A stretch of 64,000 bases of DNA from Sodiomyces alkalinus F11 (GCF_003711515.1 NW_021167082.1:3031691-3095690), one strand, 5' to 3'; counted from the first letter of the stretch, positions 10,901 to 24,600 are shown. Notes: generated from the letters alone by a model not told the origin. A program made the numbers and translations.

Positions 10901-11850
10901 ACGAGATACTCGTAGTGGCCGTATTTCGTCCGGAACGCCGTCTTCTACTCGTCGCCTTCCCGAATCCGTAACCGATAGTGTATATCCTTAAGATCTAGCT
11001 TAGTATAGTACTACGCTAACAATAGCCGATCTAAGATTTCGTGAATAAGGGGTAGTAGGGTACGATCCTTAATAGTCACCTTATTCAGCCCCCTATATTT
11101 CACAGAGAGGCGTAGCTTACCACCCTTCTTAGGGATAAACAGAATAGGGGCGCCCGCCGGGCTAATAGACGGTCTAATCTATCCCTCGGTATCTTGTAGA
11201 TACTAGCGTAGTACCTCTAATTCCTGCGCGGCGAGGGGGTAAATCGGACTATAGGGGGGCTTCTTCCCTTCCTCGATCTTAATAGCATGGTCTGACTGCT
11301 AAAACGTCGGTAGCCGTCCGGCGTTTTCGACATTAAAAACGTTAGCGAAATCTTAATACTATTCCGGCAGTATAGAGGGTTCCCCGGCCTTTCAGAATTT
11401 ATGTCTATATCCCACTAAAGGGTTTTCTAGGCCGTTAAGGCTAATGTAGCCGATACGTAGGCCCCTTATAGAACCTATATAGGTTAGAGTAAGGATAGAC
11501 TTAGCTTATCTGACTGCTCTACGTAGCTCTCTTAGGGATATAACCACGCCTAGCTCTGCGTAGGATAAGGGATAGGTCTATATACTCTACTGCTAATTAA
11601 TATTAGGGTTAATAGCTATAAGCCACAGCCTCCCTAGGATAATCTTTACGCCTGTGAGGTTTATAACGTGGAACTCGGCGCATTACACTCTCTTATATCT
11701 CTAGTAGTCGGTAGCGACGATAATCCTATATATAGACTTAAGGGTTATCTTCGTTTATCCTTCCGTAATCCAGGATACCGGAACCGGGGACCCCTTAGGA
11801 ACCTAACTAGGTCCTAGGAGGGACCGATTTAAAACGTTAATATGGGCGCC
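7900..11850 (-). pseudogene. Gypsy B pol: RT, RNase H, integrase, chromodomain
   Basis: Read on the minus strand. RT starts near 11340 with the IEEGKKPPYSPIY-like entry motif, then [11 protein letters not shown] near 11150. The active site reads YLDN at 10798-10809 (from YLDD by RIP). RNase H lies around 10330-9960 (TDHLNHRYLL, then RHRPGTLNPADRL). After a tandem-repeat segment, the integrase zinc domain is at about 9240-9120 (H...R.TIKRISDFYF, then former CxxC). The core follows to about 8600 (ending near QEQDNWVNRLPLAEF), then KFIGPYKV at about 8330. A chromodomain occupies about 8170-8010 (MLHYRY, KRNVPDKLVDAYF). Protease is not clearly readable. Stops are RIP-type. Confidence 0.85.
9397..9930 (-). 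repeat. Four imperfect tandem repeats of about 120-145 bp inside gypsy B pol
   Basis: Units start near 9397, 9542, 9661 and 9789. Each begins with an ATCCGCTTACG-like block, then TACCTTCGGTAAGATAGG, an AGCGGGAA block, and (in three units) GGTTCCCGATATGGCC. They lie between RNase H and integrase, so they lengthen the linker of the polyprotein. Plus-strand frames through them are shadows. Confidence 0.75.
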
Positions 11851-11899
11851 TCCATTAAGGGGAGCCGATATTTATACCTATTCCCTACCTCGGCGAAGG

Positions 11900-13500
11900 G
11901 AAACGCGTGCCTTTACCGGTATAGTGGTAGTAAAGGGGGTTACTCGAGGTGGGTATTATTCCTAGGGCACCTCGCCCGTGACACGGCCGATTATAGGGCG
12001 ACAGGTAGATACCGGTTAGGTATTCAAGTTAGTATTACTTAAGCGCTATACCCGAGAGCTAGGGTATAAAGTAGCGTAGTGCCCTTTTTAGTTATAATTA
12101 TAGTAAGTAATAGAGTCGAGGTATAATAACGGTTTAGGGCGTATAGGGTAACTAGAAATAGGGGCTAGTATAGTGGTAGGGGCAGATATAGGGGTAAACG
12201 CGGGGATACTAGTAGAACCGTAGGTGGCTAGAGTATAAGGATTATAACCGTGGGCACACGAGCGGAGACGATATCGTTAGGTAGTGGACTAGAAGTCTAT
12301 CCGAGCGACGGCTAGGCCGTCGTTAACGGTTAAGGCTTCCGCCCTGCGATAGGCCGGGGCTAGGTCTTAGTAGTCCTTAAGAACCCCTATAGATACTATA
12401 TAGTCCCGAATAGGTGGGAGAACCCTTAGTAGTACTATCTAAATCCTCTACTAGTTTAGGAGCTCGCCTGGTAATTCCGACTCTAGGGCTTCCTACCGTT
12501 ATATAAATTTAGCGTAAGACTCCCCCTTTCTTTCGGAGGAGATAGATTTACTCTGGATCTATACCGCTACCTCCTATAGGCGGGTATTATTATCGTTAAC
12601 CTAACGGGATAGCCAGGCTTATAGAGCGGCGTAGCTAACCCTATTAGAGTCGTTATTATACTTATATCGTAGTTTAGTATACTAGCGTTCCTTAATATAA
12701 TAGGGGAGACACGATATAACGAAGTAGTTCTTCGTAGTGTCCGTGGGGAAGGACTAGGAATCTAGGTTAAACCGCTAATTCGTCTCCTAAATAAACGTGC
12801 GATGCTTAGCCTATAATACGCTATTCTATTTAGGTAAGGGGAAATTAAACTTAGTCTATATAGCGGATCCGTGTATAGACGATATTATAGATATATCGTG
12901 AGTATACTAGGATCCCGCCGGGGTTATAACACGATATCGGGGCTTAGCTATACGGCGGTAGGTGATATTGGCCGGGTTAGGATTGATATCGGCCGTAGTA
13001 GTGGCGGTAGCGGCGATAGTAGTAGTGTCTGCCTTAAGCTTAGCGAGATAAGCGAGCTTACGCTTATAGTAGTTCTGCGCCTCTATCTACTTAACGCGTT
13101 TATCTAGTTATTCCTCTATTAGCGTGGCTGGGTTAATATTCGTATACGGGGGCAGGTTAGGATTAAGCGCGGGTCCTGTTATAACCGTGGTCTAAGGAAC
13201 GGGGACGGTGATAGGTGTAGAGGTAGTGGCAGAGGTAGTGCTAGCGTTAGGGATATAAGTAGTGGTGGGTGCGGGAATAGGAGCGGGTGCAGGGGCAGGA
13301 ATAAGTGCCGGTGCGGTAGTAGAAATAGGAGCCGTATTAGTTCCTGGCGTGCCCCCGTCGTGTTCCTCGTTAACGTTTTCTATAAAGGCGGTTTCACTAT
13401 CGCGGAGCTATCGCTTAAACTAATTAGTAGCCTCGTTAAAATCAAAGGTAGGATTATTTATTTCGTGATAGTTAGATATATCAGTAACTCTCGTTAACGG
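11900..13500 (-). pseudogene. Gypsy B gag, RIP-degraded
   Basis: The minus-strand frame begins just inside the 5' LTR (about 13490) and passes through an Ala/Pro/Thr-rich segment at about 13340-13170 (PAPAPAPIPAP). It then enters a capsid-like region with basic and coiled-coil character (12700-12400, e.g. QEALESELPGELL). No intact zinc knuckle was seen. Position after the 5' LTR and before RT defines it as gag. Plus-strand frames at 11842-12042 and 12871-13107 are shadows. Confidence 0.65.
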
Positions 13501-13533
13501 TCTTCGCGCCCTTAGAGGATAGAGCGATTAAAA

Positions 13534-13885
13534 TATTAAATAGGGAGTCGCGAAGAGTAAAAAGGTAGGGTTAAGTAAGGAACTAAGTATAACGTTAATA
13601 GGATTATAATAGGGTTAGATTATAGGCATAGCTATAGAATTAGATTAATTACTGGTCTCCCCCTTAAAAGGGGAGGCTCCCTCGCTCCTTAAGGCTACGC
13701 TCTGCTCCTCGAGGACTACTTATTTACTTCCTCGAGGGCTGCCTTATTTGCTTCGAGGGACTACTGTGTTTACTATATAATGACTTGCTTTATTTATGCC
13801 TTGAGGGGTCTTAGACTGCGTATACCTGGACCCCTGTGGGTTTATACTGGGGTCCTATTATAACCACTGCTGCAGGCACCTGACA
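13534..13885 (-). repeat. 5' LTR of gypsy B (352 bp)
   Basis: Same length as the left LTR. The minus-strand start is TGTCAGGTGCC; the plus-strand left edge TATTAAAT corresponds to TGTTAAAT. The outer part (about 13690-13885) is nearly free of RIP (e.g. CCACTGCTGCAGGCACC), while the inner part is mutated, the mirror image of the other LTR. Confidence 0.9.
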
Positions 13886-16800
13886 CTCGGTCAGAAATAT
13901 ATTAACAGTAGACTTAAAGACTAAGGAAAACGCGGTAGCCACCGCGCTATAGTATTCCCTACACTATATACCGGAAGCGAGGAGGGTGATAATACCTTAG
14001 GTGCTACGGCTAAGCCCAAGAGGGGTGGCCGTGGGAAGCATAAAGCCAAGACTCCCGCTATATTTATAGCTATACCTTTTATTACTTTAATTAATAGTTT
14101 CTTTTCTAAAAGACGCTAATCCGCCTTCAAAGAAGGGGTATACTACCGCGTATATACGACGCTAGGTTACGATATTAATAGCTGCTTCTATCTATTCCTA
14201 GATACGGTATATAACGATCAGGCACCTTTCGAGAGCACTAACATAACCGTATAACGGATCCTTAAATACGATCCCTTACTACCTGCGGAAGTAGAAGAAC
14301 TACGCGCGGTAAAGAAGGTAACGAAGGATACTAGCCAGGACTCTATATAGCTTAAATATACGTGACTCCACTATAACAGCGTTTATAGTATCCGTAGTAG
14401 CGTGTCCCACGCCGCTAGCTTTATAGCAGGAACCGCTACTACTAGCTACCCTCTTCAGGTATCTGCTATTTTAGATTACGACGCCACTATGTATATATTT
14501 AACGATTTATCCCGCTTTTCTAGTTTTACACCCGCCACGTAGGGAGACTACGTAGTCGCCGGCAATTTATCCCTGCCTATTAAAGGTTATAGTAACGTGA
14601 CTATAAGATTAAACGGACTAATACGAGGCCTTGATTTTAGGCTCTTAAATATCGTATACTACGCAGATTTGACTTATAATTTAATCCTAAATTAACGGTT
14701 ATAACTACGAGGATACTAGTAGGATTAGAAGGTACTTAATAACTGCCTTTAATGTGCTAATAGATCTATACTATGCCAGCTAAGTCACCACTTTGATTAA
14801 ACCGTGGTTAAATACGTGCCCTCCTCTAACTAATCTACGGCTATTTTTCTAGGCTCTTCTTCGTCGTCTTCTACCCGAAAAGCCGTCTATTAATCGACGA
14901 TACGTTATCTAAGCACTACGAAAGGCATCTTATAGTATCTACGGCTAGGACACGCTAGCTCTAAGGCTCGTAGGCACCTAGAAGAGTAGACGTAGCGGGT
15001 TAAAATAAAGGGACTAATAATTATCGACTACGAGGCCTACGAGCTTATAAAGATTAAACGGTATATTAGAAGGCATCCTCGCACCGTACCTACTTCTACA
15101 AGGGAGCGGTAGGCGATTAATTTCACGGATTTTAACCGAACGTCTACTAGGAACTCGCGGTTTATATTTTTCACCGACCGTTATAGTGGTTTTACGGCTA
15201 GCTATATTATAAAGGGTAAGCTAGTAGTGGATATCCTCGTAATAATTAAGGAATTCTTCGCCTAGGTAGACCGCTAATTAGGCTATATGGTGCGTGTTTT
15301 TAAATCTAATAATGAGCTAACTTAATTCTATAGTATCACCTAATTTCTGCGTAAAGAGGGCATCCTTTTAGAGGTATCTACTGCCGACACTTAAGCGCAG
15401 AACGGGGGTGCCGAATACGCTATTACCATGATAATCTCAAAGGGTTATACGATGAATATCCACGTAAAACTACCGCCGTTTATATAGTCTAAGGCTATTC
15501 CCACGGCAGTATACGTTTATAACCGGACGCTATAAAGGCAGTAAAAGGATTAGAAAACGCTATATAAGGTCTCTTTTTAAAAGGAAGCCGATTTTATTAT
15601 ACCTTCGAGCCTACGGCTATAAGGCGTACGCGATAATAAAGGACGCCTAAAATGACGCTAATAAGCTATTAAATCGTATCGCTCCTTATACCTATATCGG
15701 CTACCTTATTGGCTACGACTCTACCAATATCTTCCGTATCTAGATACTAGGCCGCCGTAACTATAACCGCGTTATTCGCACGCTCGATATAGAGTTTAAC
15801 GAATATGTCGTTTTTAACGGCGATATTAACGTCTTTAAGTATAACCTCTGTTAATTAACCGAGGAGTAATTAAAAGATCTAATTAGTTAGACTAAATACA
15901 AGAGGGCTAGAGATTCACGGCCGTTTATAGACGTATAAGCTAAGGACCCCCTCCCTTTATATAACTGCTTATTATAAGCTTGATATACCCCTGCCCTTAC
16001 CCTCGCCGGGGCTAGTTACCCCCGGATCCCTTTCCTTAATAGTATTACCGTTAAGACTATAGTCTATAGCACCCGTCCCTAAGGGGGTAGAGGAGGCTAT
16101 CTTAAGTCTAAACGGATAAGATTTAGGTCACGAATAGTATGATTTAGCTAGTAGAGCACCTGATTACCGTTTATATCTACCCGATCTATTGCTTCCTACT
16201 CTACTAGTAACCCCGCTATCGGTTATAGCGCTTATAGTAGCCGTGATATTAGAAAATCGTGATTCCCTTACGCTAACGGGGTTCCTCGTGGAAAAAGGAA
16301 TACGATGTAGCGATTCCCCTATAACTACGCCTATAAGGCTCCTTATAGCAAGAGGAGCGCCCCTATATTGGTAAGGAGATAGCCGGTAAAGAGAAGAGTA
16401 GGTTACTATATTTAATACTAGCCGCCACGCCCCTAATATACGCACTATAGATAGGACTCCGCTAACTAAATTACGGTTAAAAACGACTACTCCTATAACG
16501 CTATAGCGGCGTTTATTGCTACTACTCCAACCTATAGCCCTGATAGCTATCTCGGAAAATATAACCCCGGCGGTAGCCTTGGCCGCGATGATCTATTATA
16601 AAGACCTCCCTGCTCCTCCGAAGAACCCTCGCGATATACCCTTATACCCTTACGGCTACCTATTCCGATAGGTATAAGAAGACCACCTACGGAGCTATAA
16701 GGAGATAGGGTCGTGGATACGGGTGCCGGCGTCTATAGTAGATAGAAATCAGGTTCTAAACTCGATATAGGTGATGATATATACATTCGATAAGCATGGA

Positions 16801-18019
16801 TTTCTATATAAATATAAGATAAGGCTAATAATACGAGGAAATTAGTAATATTAATCCAGCCTTGAGGAGACGTATATAGCTATATTAGTAGGACGGTCGT
16901 TCCGCGCGTTAATACCTATCGCTATCTGTTTTAACCTTACGCTATTATAATTCGATGATATAAACGCGTTTATACACGCGCCTCTCCCCCACGATATCTT
17001 TGTATACCAGCCGCTAGGCTTTTTAGCCCCTAGGAGTCGTTTATACCTGAAAAAGGCGTTATATAGGCTTAAGGAGGCTCTATTATGATACTAAAAGCAC
17101 TTTTGGGCTATTCTTTTAGCGCACGAATTTTAGATAGTGCTGTAGGAACCGTGTTACTTTCTGTGTTATAGTCTAATCCTGTTTTTCTACGTTAACGATA
17201 TCGTTATTACTTATAAGGAATAATATAAGGCATAGACAGAGCAGGCTATTAATAACCCATAACGCCACTATAACCTATAAGGTAGTAATCCCGTATAGTG
17301 GTTCCTTAGTATTAAGGTTATTCGCGACCGTGCCGCCTATAAAATCTAGCTATTATAACGCGATTATATCGCTAAATTAGAACGGCTATTAAAGCTAAAA
17401 AGTAGGTATAGTAGTAACTATCGGCTCACGTACCTAATTAAGGTTATAGAGCTACTGCCTTATTCAAGGACCTCGACTAATGTTAAAAGCTATTAACGGA
17501 AGATAGGATCTATACTATACGTAGTAAGAGTATCGCTGCCCGATATCGCGTTTATAATATCTAGGCTATACCGGTTTAACGTTAATCTAGGGCCTATATG
17601 CCACGAGGCCGCAGACTATTAAATCCTTTATTTAATTAATAGCTAATCGTTTACGTTAGAACTAGGGGGTAGCGATGCTATTAAAATCTATACAAACGCC
17701 TTATTTACCGATAATACCCTTAATGGAAAGAGTAGCTAAGCGTACGTGATACGCTTATTTAGTGGTATAATAGCGTGGTGCGCTAATAAGCAGGATACGG
17801 TCACGATATTAATAACGGAAGCAGAGCTATTAGCGTTAGCGTAAGGTGTAAAAGAGGGTATCTTTATATAACGCTTAATACTTAGTATAGGAGTGGAATT
17901 TGACGATCCGGAATTAAGGATTATATACGATAATAACTAAACGATTCGATTAGTTAATTAAGATAGTACTGCGCTGATAACGCGCCTCCGCCATGTTAAT
18001 ATCCACGGTTACTAGTTAT
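13886..18019 (+). pseudogene. Copia A gag-pol, main piece
   Basis: Continues the gag begun before gypsy B. A protease-like segment is at about 14470-14600 (DYDATMYIFNDLSRF, then GNLSLPIKGY). The pre-integrase domain has YLRLGHAS at about 14940. The integrase core spans about 15100-15560 (FFTDRYSGF, then the AQNGGAEYA motif). A long linker follows. RT is at about 16600-17350 with FIHAPL-type DVK-region residues and an active site reading YVND at 17188-17199 (from YVDD). RNase H follows from about 17670 (IYTNALFTDN) and is cut at 18019 by the LINE. Stops are mostly RIP-type and RIP is uneven, with lightly mutated patches near 13900-15500. Confidence 0.8.
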
Positions 18020-19499
18020 TATTATTATTATCGATCTTACTCCGCTATCCTAACTAATCTATAGGAGCCTTTCTAGGCTATACGGTCCTTCTTGGGTGGC
18101 TATAGGGGGGAAAACCCGGGTAAAACCCGGGGAAAACCCCCATTACACTTCCTCAGGTGGAGTAATACCGCTACGGGGCCGATGTAGCCCCGGTTCGTCT
18201 CTACTATATATCTGGATTATACCTTTAGGTTAGTGGCTAACGGGAAGTATAGTAGGCTAGTAGTTTGGTAGGTTAGCCTAAGCTAATCATTAGTAGCGGA
18301 GTAAGGGCTAAGGGGGTGCCGCCACGCCTCCGCGGTACGGAGGCCACGGCCCTTTAGCCTCGGCCTCCTTATATCCCCGGGGATTATGTCTTTGATTCTT
18401 TCTACCCGGTTAATAAAAAGAGTAAGGGAGGCAGGCGCCTCCTATCTCCCCTAGGTGGGTTCCTGCTATATCCGGTAACAAGTAGGGGGAATAGGGCCCT
18501 ACCCTGTTATAGGAATTAGATAGTCAATATCCCCCGAGGCCTTTATACCTTAATCCTCCCTCTCCCTCTTATAACGCTAACGAGTTTATTATAGGTTTTC
18601 CCCGATCTATTCCCGCTAGTAGTCTTATAGGTATATCGTTACGGCCTATACTAACTAATATACCCCTTTAGTTTTCTCGTTATATTCCTATTATATTTTA
18701 ACTATAGGTGCCTTATGGATAGCGTCGCGGTAGCGTAGTAGCGTGGGGTTAAGTAGGTAGTATAGTAGCGATTTATATATATAAATAAGTAATCCGAAGT
18801 AATAATATAATATATGTTCCCTTTATAGCGTAGCGGTGCCTTAGTAGCAGCGTGCTAATAGTCGTAGATATTATCTTCTAATAATAATAATACTAATAGT
18901 AATAATCGCCGTTACGAGCACGGTATAGTTCGTGTTATACCGTATATAGCCCTTAGTGGCGTCGGAGTAGTATCGTAGCACTAATATAGGGTAATTATAT
19001 TCGTTATAGTAAGCGTCTAGGCACTTACCCCGACGATATAGAAGCCTACGCTAATACCACGGGAATAAGCGCGGCCTATTACTAGTATACTAATAGTCGC
19101 TGTCCGTATAAGGATATAAGTCGCCTAGGTGCCGCGGTGGTATCGTGTAGGCGTCGGGGTGAATATAGCTAATAGTTTAATAGGTCCCCCCCGCTACTAA
19201 AAAGCAGTAGTAATGTCTTATAGATATCTACTAAATATACGTGGCGGTAAAAGCCGCTAATAGCGCGGGTATCGCTACTATAGGTATTCCCCTTTGGTGC
19301 CGTGGTGGTTCCACGCTAATAAGTTATAGGCTAAGTAGCGCTTAGGGATAACGTCCAGGTCTTTTAGCCGGGCCCTAAACCGGGTATTACCTTCCGGTCG
19401 CGGTCGCGGCGGTACCGCGTCGGTAAAGGTATAGGAGTTATCTTATTAAATAAGGCGTTTAGCGGGTAAGATAGACCTTATCCTAGAATACCTTATAAG
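18020..19499 (-). other. LINE 3' region
   Basis: No domain was recognised. About 18096-18143 has short repeats of AAAACCCGG type with G/C runs. The (TAA)n tail is at 18018-18031. It probably includes the 3' UTR and perhaps the end of ORF2. Confidence 0.45.
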
Positions 19500-22400
19500 T
19501 AGCCCCCCCCCGGTCCCGCTATAACGTCTTAGAGGTATTAGCTAACTAGTCTAATAGGGTCTAAAGTATATTAAGAGTAGTATTAGTGCCTCCGAGGGAG
19601 GTAATAACGATAAGAGATAATTAGTATTATAATAGTACCCCGTTAATACCGCTAGGGCCCCGGCTTATAGGGCTCCTATCCTAATACTTAATTAGTTATC
19701 GTGCTACCTTATCCCCGATATAGTCCCCCTTCGGTATCACGGGTGTTTTTAAAGGCTTTTATAACTTCGAGGGCGAGGCGGAAGTCCTTAAGCCTCTTCT
19801 ATTATAGGAACCATCTTATAACTACCCCGGCTTCCGTATCGTAGTCTAATATATCGTATAGATCCCCTTTAGTCGTGAGTAGTCTCCCTATAGCACCGAA
19901 GAGCTCCCTACGCTTTTCCCCGGTTATATCTTAGTATTAAAGCACTATATACTCCGCTATTTCAACCCCCCCGTCGCTATAGGGGCACCGCGTTATTAGA
20001 AATCCCGGTACCCTCGCTTTTACTAAGAAGGCTTATAGGCTTAGCTTTTCTATTCTAATTTAGGTAAGTACGGCGCTCTATAGCTTTAGGAGTCCTCTAT
20101 GTTTCTGCAGGGAGCGTTATATTAGGGGGCGGCTCGGTGCCGTTACGGTATAGGTGTATAGCCTCTATAACTCTACCTAGGTTTAACCCAAGTCCCTTAT
20201 AAGGGCTTTCCTCGGGGCCGTGTTTCCGGCCTAGGTTATTAGGGCGTTAAGTTAGGCTATCCACGCGAGGGCCGTATGGGTCCTATAATACCGATTCGGT
20301 ACCGCCAAGGCTCTCGCTATAGCGTATACTCTAGCTAATACCTTATCTTTAGTTCCCTCCTCTTATATCCGGCGGACCTTCCGGGCACTAAGGCTTATAA
20401 GGTATAAGTTAAGGGGGGGGATAAAGGTCTCTTTTTCGAGGACCTTAACCGGCGTGGCTTTATAGGCTCCGGATACTAATTGCAGGCACCGGTTCTATAT
20501 CGTTATAAGTACCGCTACGGGGCCTTACTAAGGGCTAGCCCCTATCTTATAAACGGTTAAAGCATAGTAAGTAATCACTAATCGTATTACTATAAGGTAT
20601 AGTCTTCTTATATCCGCGAAGCTATACCCCTACGCTACCGCGCTAAGCCTTAAAAGGGCGTATATCTAGGTAGTTAGGCGGTTCTTTACCTTTTTAGTGT
20701 TTTATTGGAAGTTAAGCTTCCTATTAAGCTAAACGCCTAGGAACTTTATCGCCTCCGCTACCGGTACCGAAGTAGCACTAAGGGGAAGCGGGGTCGGTAC
20801 GGGTTAGCGTAACTTCGTAAAGGGGATATAAATACACTTAGCTAGTTCGAACTATAGTCCGCTCGCTATCTTTTATTCTAAGTATATCCTCTACGCGACG
20901 GCGAGGCGGTACCGCGTTTATACCTTTATCCTACTAAAGGCGATAATATTTATATTATCGGTAAAACTAACTACTATCGTTTTAAGGACCCTTTTTAGCT
21001 TTATATATAGAATAGAGATATAGAGGATAAAGAGGATAAGGGAGATCGGGGAGCTTTACGGTATACCCCCGCGGTACCTCCGCGGGGGGGCCGTTTCGCT
21101 ATTAAGTAGTAGTTAGGCTATACAGTCCTAGAGGAAGCTATTAATTAGGGTATTAAGCTACCGGGGGTAGCCTTTCCTTTTAAGCACCTTGATAAGGCGG
21201 GAGTAGGGGATAGTATTAAAGGCGCCTTTAATATCTAGTTAAAGTATTAAAGCGGTGCCGCCGTAGGCCTAGCTCGCCCTTACGGCCTCCGTGGTTTTTT
21301 ATATTACCGTCTTTATACTTCGCCCTATCCGGTTACCTATCTATCCCTTTAGAAGGAGCTAATACTCCTCCGCTACGGTCGCGATCCGGTCAGTAAGTAT
21401 CCCCTTAAGGACCTTACCTATCGTGCTAAAGAGTAATATCGGTCGCTAGCCCTTTACTATCCCGTAATCGGCCGGCGGCCGGCCTTCCTTCTTAAGGACC
21501 ACCACGGTAGCGTAACGGCACCTCTTCGGGTAATAGCTCGCTATAAGGCACGCTATAAAGATAGCGCTAAGTCTTTAGTATAGGGGGGGTCTATATACTT
21601 TTAGGAGCCCTACTAGGAGTCCGTCTAGGCCTAGTACCGCCTAGGGTTTTATCTTCTTAGGGCGGCCCTATACGTCCGCTACGGTAATATCTTAGCGGAC
21701 GTCCTACCCCGGGGGGGACTCCGCGCTTAAGGGCCTAAGGATAATAGGGAGGGGGGGGGGGGAAGTACTTCCGGTTTAGAACCTTAGCCTTTTTAACGTG
21801 TATAGTTACCGGGTAAGCGCTATCGTCTCGGTATAGTAGTAGCACCGATAAGGGGTCTAGTAGTGCACGCCCTTTAGTTCGTGCCTATTTTTATAGCCGC
21901 TAAAGAAGGCTATTATCCTTCCCGGTTAAGTAGAGTAGGTACCGCTAATACGTCCGCTTTATTACCGCTACGGCCTTATCCTAGCGCCTCTCCGCTTCCC
22001 AAAAACTCGTCCTATCGATTCCGGCACTTCCTGGATATATATCTATAGTAGAGGCGCCTTACTTCCTAGGTAAGGGTAGTTAGCTCCGCGTTCCACTAAA
22101 GGGTGGATAGGCGTCTAGGGGTACCCCTATAGCGGCGCGGTATAGCCTTATTAGCTATAGTTATAAGGTCTACTATTAGGTTATCTAGTACTAAGTCGAT
22201 ATCTTCTAGTAATATAAGGGGGCCGGTCTATTATAGCCGCATAGTAGCGAGCTAAAGGACCTATAAGGGGCTAAAGTCTTTTTAGACCTAGCGGGGCCCG
22301 GCTAAGTCCTATAGTGGTATCGTCGCGGTAGTCGGCGAGACGTCCGTCTCGATAAGGATTTAGACCGTTTATAAGTAGTGGTTAGACCCGATAACGGTCT

Positions 22401-23100
22401 TATCCGGGCCGTTAAAGTCGTAGCGGAGCCTTTATATTACTTATATAAGGTCGATAGTGCTAGCGCGCCGACCCGGGCGGTACTATATAGTTATTCCGGG
22501 GGGGGTTACTAGGTCGAGGTTCTACAGGGTTATAAAGGTAAGCAGGGTATCGGCTTAGGGGTAATACCGCGGTGGCTATAACTATAGGGGGAAGTATAGG
22601 TTAAAGTCCCCTATAAGGACGTATCGGCCCCGTAGCGGTGCCGTGTCGAATATATCTTATAAGGGCGTATTCTAGGGGATCCTAGCCGATTAATAGTTCT
22701 TTAAGTAGATCGACTAGATTATAAGGGTATTATCTCCGGTCCCGAATATAACCGTATAGGTATTATAGTAGGCCCGCTATATCCACGTATATAGCGGGTG
22801 TCTCTTATAGATATATAGGAGGGCGTGGCCTCCTCCTTAGATTAGCCGGTATACCCTTTAGGAGGGGTATACGGGGCTTTTCGTGAAGCGGTTAAGGCCG
22901 GGTTCCTAAATTACTATTATATCGTACTCGGCGCGGTACCAGAGCGGTAACTCCCGCCGCGCCTAACTCCTCCCTATATTCCACGAAAGGATCTAGATTT
23001 CTATTAATTAAAGGGAGGGGGGGGTTAAGATAATATACCCGGACTAACCGGGGTCTAGCTTTAGGGTTCCTACGATAGTGCCTTATCGGTCCTACGGGGG
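19500..23100 (-). pseudogene. LINE ORF2: endonuclease and reverse transcriptase
   Basis: On the minus strand, the apurinic-type endonuclease is readable at about 22900-22300 (RASTIDLI near 22450, then GSNHYL from GSDHYL). RT follows: the GVPQGSPLSP-type block is at about 21070-21040 (reads PISLILFILYISILY after it), and the active site reads FTDN at 20950-20968 from FADD. The RT-downstream region (20400-19500) is open apart from RIP stops and may hold the RNase H found in Tad elements, but I cannot show it. Ends are approximate. Confidence 0.7.
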
Positions 23101-23249
23101 ACTATATAGGCGCTTATCGGGCCTAGTATTAGGGAGCCCTCCTATCCCCTAATCCTTTTCGGGGGCTAACCCCTGCCTTTACGGAGGGGTCGGTCCTAGT
23201 CCTAGGCGATAATAATCGGGGGAAAGATCTACGGCTGCCGCGGGTATAC

Positions 23250-24600
23250 CGCTTCGGTCTAGCGGGTAATATCGAAGTCCTTAGCTCGGTACTTATACGC
23301 TTCTCGGGTCTTCTGGGCCTCCTTTTTTAGTAGTCGGTATAAATTATTAAAGGTATCGTAGTCTCCGGTATAGGCGGCGTAACGGCGGGGGCGCCCCGGC
23401 GCTATAGCTTCGTAATATCCTAGGCCCTAAGGGTACGCCGATTCGGGCTTAGCGTAATAGCGGTATACCCTCTCCGCTATAAGGTAGCTATTCGCTTAGT
23501 AGCCGAAGTATAGACACTTATAGCACCTTAGGGGGCTAAGGTCGGGGTCGTATAGTTTATAGATATAGCTACCCTCCTTAAAGAGGAGGGTATTCCGGAT
23601 AAGGCTCGCTACCCCTTCCGGTAAAGCCGATTCGATAAGGAGGAGCATTACCCTATTAATACCGCGGCGGGGTACCCGTTATCGTGCTCGGATAATTTTT
23701 ACCTCGGGGTTTATATCCTATAGGGATACTAGTAGGTCTTCTTCGGATAAAGCATTAAGAACCTCCTAGGAGATAGCCTTAGCTAGTGTAGGGTAAGTGC
23801 GTGCGGCCAGGGTAACTCCTTTACTAAAGGCCTTCTTAATCTATTATTCCTTATAGGTAGCCTACCACTATACCCCTTTAGCAAAGGTAAGGTAGATATC
23901 TTTACTCGGTAGCTTCTATACCGCTACGGTATCGTGTCGGGTAGTCGTAGCGTTTATAGCCTGGATAATCTCCTTTAGGGTCCTATCCTTAAGGGGCTAG
24001 TCTTCGGGGAGGGTTCCTTAGCGGACAATTAATTCCCGGTAATACCTAGTAGAGATTATTTTAGGGGGTATAGTGTCCCGCGGTAATGCCGTTACGGGAG
24101 GCCGGGCTATGATATTAGCCTAAGTCTCTTTCGTGCCGTTTATCCCTTTTCGGAGTTCCTCTCGGATAACGTGACGAATAGTAGCGTATAGGTACGCTAG
24201 CGGTATTATACCGGTATTCTTACGGGTACTACGTATCGTAATTACTTCCTTTACTAGCTTTATAACCTGGTTAATCGTGTTCCCGTTAACTAATAGGGCC
24301 TAAATTTCTGCCCTAATCTAAGTTACTCTCGGTTCCGGGGGGCGTGATAGTCCCTTTTCGGTCTTATATCGGTTCCGCGCTATATCCTGCTATAGGCGGG
24401 GGGGGGGAGCGCTTATATTACAAAGAGTGGGTCCGTTACAAATTCTGTATAGTTAAGGCCGGGGCCACGCTATCCTATAACTTTTCCGGCTATACCGTAA
24501 CGCCGGTATTACGGTGCCACTACGATAGTATCCCGGGAGGGGGGTAGTAGTTATAGTCTCTATCCCGATAGTTTTATCGATTTTGCTCTTATTACGTGCC
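23250..24600 (-). pseudogene. LINE ORF1 (nucleic-acid-binding protein), RIP-degraded
   Basis: The minus-strand frame near the element's 5' end. A zinc knuckle is legible at about 23482-23528: C-Y-K-C-x4-Y-x4-Y, where the last two Tyr stand for His and Cys after RIP. ORF1 of Tad-type LINEs normally ends in such knuckles and binds the element RNA. The start is not identified. The plus-strand frame at 24344-24547 is a shadow. Confidence 0.6.

Larger units (their letters stand above)
4840..13885 (-). mobile_element. Gypsy B: full-length chromovirus with antisense accessory gene
   Basis: Two 352-bp LTRs (4840-5191 and 13534-13885) bracket the element, and the 5-bp TSD CTCGG is present on both sides (4835-4839, 13886-13890). 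On the minus strand the order is gag, protease region, RT, RNase H, a tandem-repeat segment, integrase and chromodomain. This is the Ty3/gypsy chromovirus plan. A gene on the opposite strand lies between the chromodomain and the 3' LTR. The total is 9046 bp. It inserted into copia A gag. All genes are broken by RIP-type stops. Confidence 0.9.

Noticed and set aside
24344..24547. A 67-codon plus-strand frame
   Set aside because: Antisense to LINE ORF1; no domain and no start context.
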